From positions 1 through 10,081 of the forward strand of contig MU634807.1 of assembly GCA_026770595.1 (NCBI GenBank): DNA of 10,081 nt, in the 5' to 3' direction. The notes under the pieces are model-generated. The model saw nothing but the letters and a program-made list of their open reading frames with translations, did not search any database and had not been told where the DNA came from. The translations under genes were made by a program, and so were the position numbers. This document shows, piece after piece, positions 1 through 7,100 of this stretch; the stretch's first letter is position 1, and each line of letters starts with the position of its first letter. This DNA comes from Ochromonadaceae sp. CCMP2298. Lineage: Eukaryota; Sar; Synurophyceae; Ochromonadales; Ochromonadaceae.

Positions 1-36
1 CCCCCCCCGTCTTTTACTGTCTTTTAACCCAATAAG
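1..36 (+). other. 3' end of an intron of the left-edge gene
   Basis: Visible are a C-run, two CTTTT stretches, a TTTTAAC element that could be the branch point (24-30) and a closing AATAAG. The following reading frame opens exactly at 37 and has exon-like composition. An AAG acceptor is less usual than the CAG/TAG used elsewhere in this window, but no better AG lies nearby. The donor is outside the window. Confidence 0.6.
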
Positions 37-852
37 GTGCTCAACGGATGGGGCAATGCGGAGGAGATGGAGTGGGTGGAGCTGGCGGACCACTGGAAGA
101 GTTTCAATATGGAAATATACGACGCAGCTGCAGGTAGGAGGATGAGGCATTGGCGAACTAAAATTGTGTATATAACCCCTTCCTTCTATACTGAAATGTG
201 TATTGAACCCCCCCTTATAGGGCCTTTGCTGAAGGAGATGGCGGGCGACTTCGAAGAGGCCTTCCCGGTGAGCACCTTCCTGGAGGTGGCTCGGGTGCTG
301 GAGCAATCCGCAGTGCACGACTGGATAGAGGACGCAGAGGTGGCGCTGGAGTACGCGGTGCCGCCCAGGGACTTGCTGAACGCTAACTGCTGGGCCGTTT
401 TGAACCAGGGCATGGTGCGCAAGGGCAGGGAGAAGATGCAGGCGGAGAGCGAGGTGAGTCTGAGCAAGCAGTGGGCAGAGCTGCTCGCGGTCTCGGACCA
501 GTTCCGCAAGGGCAGTGCGCTGCTATCGGGGGGAGACGAGGTGGACCGGTTCGTAGGCTTCCGCAGCCGCCTGGCCAACAAGCACGCGTGGCTGCTGGGC
601 TACATCGGCCTGCAGCAGAGCGTGGTGACGCAGCAACTGGTGGACCTGACCAACGTGGACCCTCTCGACAAGGTGCTCCACAGGGTGCGCCCCTCGCAGC
701 TGGAGCAGGTGCGGCGACAGAAGGAGGACGAGTTCATGGCCACGCAGCGCGCGCTGGAGGCGAGGCTGGAGGGGCTGCAGGGCAAGCTGGCTTCCTGGAA
801 CACCTACTTCGGCAGGGGACAGACGAGTACGTACTATGAGGGCTACGAATAG
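37..852 (+). CDS. 3' part of an unrecognised helical protein (5' exons outside the window)
   Basis: Two exons, 37-133 and 221-852, join across an 87-bp intron in phase 1 to give 242 C-terminal residues ending at TAG (850-852). I do not recognise the family. The protein is mostly alpha-helical and charged, with few glycines or prolines. Its last third, around the segment QVRRQKEDEFMATQRALEAR, looks like a coiled coil running to a short Tyr/Gly-rich tail ending TYYEGYE. No signal peptide or transmembrane helix is visible in this part, which suggests a soluble or peripheral protein, perhaps a scaffold. GC-rich third codon positions and a long frame without stops support it as real coding sequence. 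The codon at 37 is GTG and is read here as internal Val, not as a start. The gene converges on eIF6, which lies 312 bp further on in the opposite direction. Function is unknown. Confidence 0.72.
   Translation: MLNGWGNAEEMEWVELADHWKSFNMEIYDAAAGRRMRHWRTKIVYITPSFYTEMCIEPPLIGPLLKEMAGDFEEAFPVSTFLEVARVLEQSAVHDWIEDAEVALEYAVPPRDLLNANCWAVLNQGMVRKGREKMQAESEVSLSKQWAELLAVSDQFRKGSALLSGGDEVDRFVGFRSRLANKHAWLLGYIGLQQSVVTQQLVDLTNVDPLDKVLHRVRPSQLEQVRRQKEDEFMATQRALEARLEGLQGKLASWNTYFGRGQTSTYYEGYE
134..220 (+). other. In-frame, stop-free intron of the left-edge gene
   Basis: The donor is CAG|GTAGGA and the acceptor TTATAG|GGCC. The interval is AT-rich against GC-rich flanks and ends in a C-run plus TTATAG. It is 87 bp, a multiple of three, with no stop in the host frame, so a simple ORF reading runs straight through it. 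Splicing gives ...DAAAGPLLKEMAGD... across the junction. An unspliced message would add 29 residues. Confidence 0.75.
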
Positions 853-1164
853 GGAGACGCTAAGGGGCAGGCGTGAGCAGTGTGCAATCAGCACAATCAG
901 GGTTCATCTTTAATCGTCCACGACCCTAACTGCTCATTCGGAGTGTATATAGAATGTTTTCATACTGTGCATGCTAAAAAGAACGTATATAACTTATGCT
1001 CCTCTGCCGAGCCTCTTGATTAACACGAAGCGAGCCATGGGCCTACGCGAAAAGGAGGAAATGCAACTCTACATCACTGCTGTCGTGGTGGCAGTAGAGT
1101 CGAGGGCGAGCCCCAAGGGTGAATACAATGCTCTGTTATCTGCTCTCTGCGCTGCTCGGGCTGC
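853..1164. other. Convergent 3' spacer between the left-edge gene and eIF6
   Basis: These 312 bp hold the 3' flanks of two genes pointing at each other. I see no canonical AATAAA on either strand, only AT-rich patches near 905-1000 that could serve as 3'-processing sequence (for example GTGTATATAGAATG). Open frames crossing this spacer into eIF6 antisense lack coding character. No RNA gene is evident. Confidence 0.6.
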
Positions 1165-2009
1165 TCACGTGAGCGAGTCGATGAGCGATGCGCGCATGTC
1201 CTTAACGATGGTGTTGGTGTTCGCGCCGCCCAGCTTGAAGATGCCTTCCACCACGCTGATCTCAGTCGAGGTGGTGTCCATGCCGCAGAAGGCTGACCAG
1301 TCGTTCACCACCATACCTGCGCCCACCACGTCAGAGCCGCGGTTCACAGTGCCGGCCACCAGGGGCACCTGCAGCAGGGAGGAGAGCTCCTCAAGGTCCT
1401 CCACTGTGGTGCGCGGATGCACCAGCCCGCCCTGGTTCGTTATCTTGCAGTAGCTGCCCACCAGCGCGTTGCCGGCGATGGTTTGCCGGAAGACCTCAAC
1501 GCCCAGCACGTCTGCGATGATATCCTCCGTCTCTCGGTCGATATCCGTGTGCACTAGGGCGACGTGGTCGTTACACACGATGCAGTTGCCCAGCGCAGAG
1601 AGCCGCTCCTCTATGCGCTGGATGACAACGCTGTCGGGCAGCGAGTTGCGCAGGTGCTGCAGCTCTCCGTCTGTGCAGGTGCTGGGGACAAGCAGGCCTC
1701 TCTTGTTGCCTGTGTGATGGGTGAGTCCCGCAGAAAGCAAGGAGGGTGATGAGGTAGGGGTAAGCGTGGAACATAAGAGTGGTGCCACAGGGGGTCGCCA
1801 AACATTCACCACGTACCTACGGTAACGCGTCCGACGAATCTGCAGCCTGCTATGGAGGTGTGCACTACTGGGATGTGGTCCGCCAGCTCCTGCTCGAAGA
1901 CGCTGTAAAAGTTCTCGCTGCCTCCGATGGCGCAGAGCGCGTATGCGTTGGTGAGGTTAGCAAACACACCAATCTCATTACTGTTCTCGAATTGCGCGCG
2001 CGTCGCCAT
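1165..2009 (-). CDS. EIF6: Eukaryotic translation initiation factor 6 (eIF6)
   Basis: eIF6 binds the 60S ribosomal subunit, helps its maturation in the nucleolus and cytoplasm, and keeps it from joining 40S too early. Reading on the minus strand, exon 1 is 2009-1817 and exon 2 is 1709-1165, joined in phase 1 across a 107-bp intron. The product is 245 aa, the usual length of the family. Hallmarks are the start [20 protein letters not shown], then [69 protein letters not shown] and the C-terminal [10 protein letters not shown]. These cover the five-fold pentein repeats of the eIF6 fold. The ATG at 2009 is chosen because it begins the conserved N-terminus. The longer acidic C-terminal tail seen in some relatives is absent. 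The stop is TGA. I see no damage or missing conserved block. Confidence 0.97.
1710..1816 (-). other. eIF6 intron
   Basis: On the minus strand the donor is G|GTACGT at 1816 and the acceptor CACACAG|GC ends at 1710. The 107-bp intron is phase 1 and splits the glycine codon of the conserved VTVGNKRG segment. Its sequence is C/T-rich (CCTACCTCATCACCCTCC). Removing it restores an uninterrupted eIF6 alignment, so this boundary is among the surest in the window. Confidence 0.95.
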
Positions 2010-2297
2010 ATTGTGTTTAGGGAGAGGTGCTGTGTGCGATGGATATCGTCTGGGAAGCTTGCTCCTGCTCGATGGTCGCTGCTCGCCGCTGCGTTTCCTT
2101 CGTCAGTCTGTTTGAGCTTCTCTCCAGAACCTCTATTAGTCGCGACGCGGGGAGGAGAAGGGTGAAGATGATAGTTCTTACAAGTCCCAGCGGGCGTGGG
2201 GGGTTCCTGGAGTTGCTTTGGTTGGACGCGAGGGGTCTCTGGGCGCCCTGGCTGGGTTTTTATTGGCCTTTATTTGTCGCAGAGGCTTATAATACAA
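2010..2297. promoter_or_regulatory. eIF6 5' flank and tRNA upstream region
   Basis: These 288 bp lie between the eIF6 start (minus strand) and the tRNA gene (plus strand). On the minus strand GGCCAATAAA provides a CCAAT box at 2266-2262, about 255 bp upstream of the eIF6 ATG. An AT-rich GCTTATAATACAA element abuts the tRNA 5' end (2285-2297) and could help place Pol III. No clear TATA box or further gene is visible. Short open frames across the region read antisense to eIF6 and are not supported. Confidence 0.4.
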
Positions 2298-2375
2298 GGC
2301 CGAATGGCCGAGTGGTCTAAGGCGGCGCACTCAAGTTGCGTTCTTCGGGCGTGGGTTCGAATCCCACTTCGGTCA
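2298..2375 (+). tRNA. tRNA-Leu (anticodon CAA), no intron
   Basis: The cloverleaf can be drawn completely. The acceptor stem is GGCCGAA / TTCGGTC with one G-U pair and discriminator A at 2375. The D arm is GCC...GGC, with an A box in TGGCCGAGTGG (2305-2315). The anticodon stem is GCGCA / TGCGT around the loop CTCAAGT, with anticodon CAA for UUG codons. The T arm is GTGGG TTCGAAT CCCAC, with the B box in GGTTCGAATCC. Three-base-pair D stem and GGTCTAAGG loop are typical of leucine tRNAs. The variable region, TCTTCGGGC (2342-2350), is only 9 nt and can form at most one or two pairs around a TTCG loop; class II tRNAs usually have a longer arm. CCA is not encoded, as expected in eukaryotes. Confidence 0.95.
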
Positions 2376-2378
2376 AAC

Positions 2379-2391
2379 TTTTTGCCTTTTT
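2379..2391 (+). terminator. Pol III T-run terminator of tRNA-Leu
   Basis: TTTTT begins three bases after the discriminator base, and a second TTTTT follows at 2387-2391. Runs of four or more T on the non-template strand terminate RNA polymerase III, and the second run would act as a backup. Confidence 0.85.
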
Positions 2392-2637
2392 GCTGCTTGC
2401 CCACCTGACTTTGGCTCTCAACGCTCTTCAGCTTGGCAGAGGCTTGGCAGAGGCTCTTATCCCCCAATTTGGCATACGTTTACGACACACCTGCTTTCAC
2501 AGCGGCAGGGCAGGGAGCCGTCCGAGTCTTCCGGGCTCTGGATAGCTACTATTTGGTGACAAGCCCACGATCTCGCCTGCTGTACTGGGGCATCCAAGCC
2601 ACGTCCGGACAACATAGATTATCTTCGCAAGTCCAGC
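2392..2637 (+). promoter_or_regulatory. 5' flank of the membrane-protein gene, with an 11-bp tandem duplication
   Basis: The spacer between the tRNA terminator and the next start codon must hold that gene's promoter and 5' leader. The visible structure is a perfect tandem pair of GCTTGGCAGAG (2431-2441 and 2442-2452). I see no TATA or CCAAT element. The open frames here show no protein features and are not called. Confidence 0.35.
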
Positions 2638-3451
2638 ATGCAACTGTTCCGATTCGGCTTCGTAGTGACGGCTTTACTGCTCGCAGTCCTGTTTCAGCGG
2701 TTCGCTGCGGAGGGGGGCTATGGTTCCAAACTAGCGGTGACCGCTGAGTCCGCAGCAGAGTCCATGCCCACCAGCCAGCCTACGACCAACTACGTCGCGC
2801 CGAGCGTCCCAGAGGACGAAGTGGAGCCCATTGAGCCGATCTCTGACATGCCTGGCGAGATCGGGGGCAGTACTAATACTCCCACTTACACGCCCACTCC
2901 CTCCCCCACCCACGGGAGCACTCCCTCCCCCACCCACGGGAGCACTCCCTCCCCCACCCACGGGAGCAAAGCCGAATTGACCGAGCCCGAGCAGCTGGAG
3001 GAGGACAACCAGACAGCCATCACCAGCGCCAGCTACATCTTCTACACCTTCATTCTGCTGCTGCTCTTCATCTTTGGAACGTATTTCTACAAGAGGTTCG
3101 TTAGAGGTGCGGCGTGCGGCGTGTGTGCCCCCCTGTAGCCCCCTAATTATCCCCTCTGCCCCCCTATGCCTCTCCCTCGTCTCTCCTCTCTCTCTTTGAT
3201 GCCCTCACTCGCTGCTGCCCCTCCCAGTGCTCCTCCCACTACTCAATCCCCCCTACTCACTGCCCCCTGCCCCCTCCCCCCTTCTCCTCCGCACGCCTTC
3301 TTGCGTCCACAGGTCATGCGGCGGAGCGAAGCTGTCTGCGGTGCTGACCGGGCCGCAGGGGGCCGCAGCAGGATCGCGCTACCAACCCGTGCACTCGCAG
3401 GATCCGGACGAGTTCTTCTCGCAGCGCAATATCGAGCTCACTGGGTCGTAA
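2638..3451 (+). CDS. Small type I membrane protein with Thr/Pro/Ser-rich stalk and cytoplasmic tail (unrecognised)
   Basis: Exons 2638-3095 and 3313-3451 join in phase 2 to give 198 aa ending at TAA. Residues 1-24 are a signal peptide: a basic N-terminus, a hydrophobic core VVTALLLAVLF, then a small-residue site near FAA. Next comes an acidic, Pro/Thr/Ser-rich luminal or extracellular region that looks unfolded and O-glycosylated. It contains three identical TPSPTHGS units (87-110) and one N-glycosylation sequon, NQT (124-126), close to the membrane. One transmembrane helix spans about 131-151 (ASYIFYTFILLLLFIFGTYF), followed by basic KR as expected for a cytoplasmic side. The tail ends with acidic and polar residues and has YQPV at 176-179, which fits the YxxPhi adaptor-binding sorting motif of endosome or lysosome membrane proteins. 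The ATG at 2638 is chosen because it starts the signal peptide. The architecture suggests a sorting or surface glycoprotein; the family is unknown. Confidence 0.75.
2896..2967 (+). repeat. Three perfect 24-bp tandem repeats in coding sequence
   Basis: The unit is ACTCCCTCCCCCACCCACGG followed by GAGC, present three times without a mismatch (2896-2919, 2920-2943, 2944-2967). It encodes TPSPTHGS three times. The preceding TPTYTPTP looks like a diverged relative. Perfect identity at synonymous sites points to recent expansion or homogenisation. Confidence 0.97.
3096..3312 (+). other. Pyrimidine-rich intron of the membrane-protein gene
   Basis: The acceptor GTCCACAG|GT at 3312 is strong. The preferred donor, AAGAG|GTTCGT at 3096, is weak but keeps the YFYKR membrane anchor and gives the right phase. 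A second phase-compatible donor, GTATTT at 3081, would delete those residues. From about 3122 to 3310 the intron is almost entirely C and T. Without splicing the frame stops at 3138, giving a short tail without YQPV. Confidence 0.65.
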
Positions 3452-3496
3452 CTTGGCCCACCGGTCCTCTCTCAATACGCACTTTCATGTATATTC

Positions 3497-3502
3497 AATA
3501 AA
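3497..3502 (+). promoter_or_regulatory. AATAAA poly(A) signal of the membrane-protein gene
   Basis: A canonical AATAAA lies 46 nt after the TAA stop, inside an AT-rich stretch (CATGTATATTCAATAAACTT). This is the normal spacing for cleavage and polyadenylation and supports the called gene end. Confidence 0.8.
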
Positions 3503-3777
3503 CTTCCAACTGTAGCAAATAATCCGACAGCCGAAATATTTGCTCTTTTGGCTTGAATCGTTGTATTTGAATATTCCGACTAAACGGTACTGTACTGTAT
3601 GAATATCTTCCCAGTGTCCTATCGCCCCACCTAGTCGTCGAACCACCCCCTCACGACCACGCCTGTGGATCACCCTCTCCAGGTACCATTTTGGTTTTTT
3701 TTTGAAGCTCGGAGACTCCGCCGTTCTTCATATCAGCCATCACGCAGCTCCTAGACACATATAGAATAGATCAGTAG

Positions 3778-3786
3778 CGATTGGCT
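3778..3786 (-). promoter_or_regulatory. Inverted CCAAT box (distal)
   Basis: The plus strand reads CGATTGGCT, so the minus strand reads AGCCAATCG, a full match to the NF-Y consensus RRCCAATSR. It lies about 410 bp upstream of the ASH gene start. The same nine bases recur at 3973-3981. NF-Y boxes work in both orientations. Whether it is used is an inference. Confidence 0.45.
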
Positions 3787-3972
3787 AACTCAGAAGTGAC
3801 TAGAATGCAGATAAAATGCCCTTTTTCCTTGTAAATTCCAATTAACCGCTTTTCGACCCCCAAAAAAACAAGTTATACCCAGTCAACTAGTCAATGTAGT
3901 ATTGGGATCTATGCTCTTGCTGAAAGGCAATCTGCCGTGTTGTCTCCTCCCTCGCCGCAGATCTTGCAGAGA

Positions 3973-3981
3973 CGATTGGCT
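3973..3981 (-). promoter_or_regulatory. Inverted CCAAT box (proximal)
   Basis: This is an identical AGCCAATCG on the minus strand, about 215 bp upstream of the ASH gene start and 195 bp from its twin. Its match to the NF-Y consensus and its repetition in the same orientation in a gene-free stretch make a promoter role plausible. Confidence 0.5.
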
Positions 3982-4146
3982 GAGCATTCGGGAGACCTGA
4001 CGACGAATCGAGATAGAGCAGACTGGCGCTGTGCGCTCCCACTCAATCTACTGCCACGAGCCGCTTCGCCAGCGATCCCAGGTTCGCACACCATAAAAAC
4101 GAGCGTTCCGAGGGAGGGATACGGCCTAGACCCATGTTGCTTCGCA

Positions 4147-4164
4147 ATGACGTCAGCAAGTTAA
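4147..4164 (+). other. Five-codon upstream ORF
   Basis: ATG at 4147 encodes MTSAS and stops at TAA (4162-4164), 28 nt before the main start codon. If it is inside the transcript it could lower translation of the large protein. It overlaps the CRE-type site, so probably only one of the two has a role. Confidence 0.35.
4148..4155. promoter_or_regulatory. Palindromic CRE-type site TGACGTCA
   Basis: This is a perfect eight-base palindrome matching the full CRE element bound by bZIP factors. It is 37 nt upstream of the ASH gene ATG, so transcription would have to start very close to the coding region if the site is used. A chance occurrence remains possible. Confidence 0.45.
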
Positions 4165-4172
4165 TTGTCAGC

Positions 4173-4192
4173 ATCGCCAGTGATCGCCAGTG
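4173..4192 (+). repeat. 10-bp tandem duplication abutting the start codon
   Basis: ATCGCCAGTG occurs twice in direct succession (4173-4182, 4183-4192), and the ATG follows at once. The duplication supplies an in-frame TGA at 4181-4183, which closes the frame upstream and supports starting at 4193. Confidence 0.9.
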
Positions 4193-7100
4193 ATGATGTC
4201 AACAGCAAAGGAGGACCCCCTGCTGGTCTTGTCCTGCTCTGCGATTGATTTCGGGGAGTTGCCCTACGCGCTGGGCATTCGGTACGAGGAGAGGTGTTTG
4301 ACGATCACGAACCCGCACGCGACTCGCACGGTTACAGTCCGGGGCGTGCCTGCGGACGACCAGCAGGAGGAGTTCCCCGTGGGCCTTTGCGTGGCCAGCC
4401 AGGTGGGGGGCGAGGACGTCGCGTCCAGCCTCGAGCTGAGGCTGCTGCCCCTCCAGTCGGTGCCTCTATGGGTGCGCCTAGTGGCGGTGCAGCACGCGTC
4501 GGGGCGGCATCAGCGCACGTCCTTCTTCAAGGTATCCTCGGCCCTGCGCCTGCTCTGCAACGCGCACTCAGAGGCGGCGCAAGAGACAGAGACAGCACGC
4601 ACCGAGGGGTCCGAGACATGGGTGGAGGTAGAGTGCGAGTACACGGCGATGCTGTGCACCTCTGTGCTGTACCTGGACACGGCGGAAATCACTCTCGACT
4701 CCTGCGTGGCGGGTGAGACATACACGCGCGCCTTCCAGATCTGGAACCGGTCCGAGAGCGTCTTGAGCTACTGCATCGAGTTCATGGGAGGGGCGGGCGC
4801 GGATGTGCCTAGTGCCCCATTCGTTTTCCGCGACGAAGAAAGCGAGGAGGAGATAGGCGTAGGCGTGCACGCTCAAGCAGGCCCGGACGGTGACAGCGGC
4901 ACAGCCCTCGCCATCCCGCCCTTTGCCTCCCGACGGATATGCATCACATTTCATGCAAAGGTGCGGATTCGATAATTGCTTCATTGTTGTACCTGCTTTA
5001 ACGCCCCCTCTCTGCCCCTCTCACCTCTCATATCTCGCCTCTTACCTCTGCCTCTGCTGCCGCTGCCTGCAGGACGTAGGCGTGCAGAGCTTCCGGTACC
5101 GCGTGAGGAACCTGCACAACCCGTCGAACCTGGAGGTGCTGTCCCTGCAGGCCAACGTGAAGCTGCTGCGGGTAAGTGTAGTAGTGTCCTCCCCACGTAT
5201 GCACATGCACGTGTACCCTTGCACATGAGTCGTCGTAACCTTGCTCTCTGCCCTTAGGAGGTGGCTAGCTGTGCGGTGCGGCTGGAGGACGATGACAACG
5301 ATGCCGACCACGACGCCAACCTGATAGAGGCCATCGTGCAGGCGCAGCGACAGACGCAAAAGGGCGAGGGATCGGACGAGGAGGGGGAGGCTGAGCAGAA
5401 GGCGCTGTTCCTGGGCGACTTTTACTGCGGCCACCGACAGGTAGGTGGCGGTGGTGGTGCCGATGGGGTGGGGGTGACTTGCGAAGACGACACGCACTTA
5501 TCCCACTCACCTCGCTCCAGTATTCTCTTAACACTTCTACCCCCCTGCTTCTCCGTTTCACTGCTCCTGCTCCTGCTCCTACTAGATGAAGCGCTACTGG
5601 CTGGGCAACGACAGCGCCTTCCCCATCGAGGTCAAGATATCTATTGACAGGGGTAGGGGGCATGTAAGGGTGCTGCAGGACGAGGTGAGGCAGGACCTTG
5701 AAGTGTCGCGGTGTAGGGGGGCCGTGCACGTTAACTGAACTGTCTGTATAACCGCTCTCCCCCTCCCCTCTTTAGATCAAGATCCACAGCCTGGGCCACC
5801 TTATGGACGAGGCGCCTAGCCAGGGGGCCTCGGTAGCAAAGTTTAGGCAGGAGGAGGAGCGGCGGAAGGAGGGGGAGGTCGCCAGCTCCACTTCTGCGCC
5901 CAGCAGGGACAGGGACGCGCCTGGAGGTCAGTCCTCGGAGGTGGCGCCCTTTAAGGCGCCAGTTCTTATGGGGGTGGCGGAATTGGCGGCCAGCTCGGTT
6001 GCGGACACACGTGACGCGGCCTCCCCCCAGGGCAGCCTGCTGGAATACGAGGCGCCTGCAACCGCACCCGCTACCGTCCCCGCCGGGAAGTCCGGGCCGC
6101 CCCGCCCTCCCAAGAAGGACAAGGTTGTTGGCGGGGGCGGTGCTACGACGTCTACTTCGCAGAGCGTGTCCTCTGCAGAGAGCCAGGAGCGCGACTACGA
6201 GGTGCTGGCGGCGGTGACCTGGGCTCAGCTGGACCCGTACAAGAGCAAGTCCGCTCTCTCCTCCAGCGTGAGCAGCTCCTCCTCCGCCTCGCTGTCCAGC
6301 AAGGGCGCCACCCCGGCCTCGTCCTCCGTCGGGCAGCTGAGTGTGAGCAGCATCTGCGCTAGGCAGTGGGGGCAGGAGAGCGTTGCCGTCGAGCTCTGCG
6401 GGGCCATGGCTGCCGAGGGGGTTCAGCCGGCCGAGGAGGGCTTCCTCACCTTCGACCCGTCGATCGTGTCTGAGCGGCGGCTGTTCATCGGCAGCACGTC
6501 CAAGGCGGTGCGCAAGTCTCGCGCCACCATGACCTTCGAAAAACTCTACAACCTCGTTGAGGGGGGGGGGCAGGCCGAGGTGATTGCGCCTGTGTCTGCG
6601 GGGGATACCGACGCTCCGTCGGACCAGGAGGAGCCGCTGGCGCCGGACAGTAGCGAAGGGGCAGTGCCGGCTCCAGTGACGCCTTTAGTCGAGGTGGAAG
6701 ACTCGAAAGACGCCGTGCGCGAGAAAGCGGAGCCGAAGATCAAGCCCAAGGACGCACTGCTGCAGATCACTTTGGAGCCACACGAGCGGCGCCAGGTCAC
6801 CCTCACGCTGTGCCCCTCTTTCCACTTTATCGACGACGAGACTGGCCGCGCTATCGACGGCAAGCTGCTGGCCAGGTCGATCCCGCTGCTGCTCGAGTGG
6901 CGCTACTGCCCTCCCTCCAGCAGCGATGCACCCCAGCCGCCGCTGGTTCTACCTGAGCTAGCCTTGCTCCACTGGAGCCTGCACTTCCGCGCCTGCGCCT
7001 CGCTCATCAGCGTCTCTCCCAAGGTGTACGACCTGGGCCTGTGCAGCGTGGGCGAGTACCGCACCGCCATACTGGAGGTAACCAACGAGTCGGAATTGCC

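Larger units (their letters stand above)
3452..4192. other. Intergenic region: 3' end of the membrane-protein gene and promoter of the ASH gene
   Basis: This 741-bp spacer is AT-richer than the genes, especially 3480-3900. It holds a poly(A) signal, two inverted CCAAT boxes, a CRE-type palindrome, a five-codon upstream ORF and a 10-bp duplication ending at the start codon, each listed separately. A CCATAAAAAC element at 4091-4100 is a weak TATA-like candidate. A 75-codon open frame at 3937-4164 has no protein features. I see no RNA gene. Confidence 0.6.

Noticed and set aside
454-471. Perfect donor-like GAG|GTGAGT followed by an AAGCAG acceptor
   Set aside because: The distance is only 18 nt, too short for a normal intron, and the codons across it stay in frame with the same helical, charged composition.
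971-1453. 160-codon plus-strand open frame
   Set aside because: It runs antisense over the conserved 3' half of eIF6, and its composition (Ser/Thr/Arg-rich without motifs) is what the complement of a GC-rich gene gives.
1779-2165. 128-codon plus-strand open frame
   Set aside because: It overlaps eIF6 exon 1 and the intron antisense and has no protein features of its own.
3937-4164. 75-codon frame before the ASH gene
   Set aside because: No domain, signal or coding bias is visible and it overlaps likely promoter elements. Only its last five codons are noted, as a possible uORF.
5265-5729. 154-codon minus-strand frame, and similar antisense frames over the ASH exons (for example 8481-9101)
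   Set aside because: These are shadow frames of GC-rich coding sequence: they cross called introns and are rich in Arg, Pro and Ser with no recognisable motif.
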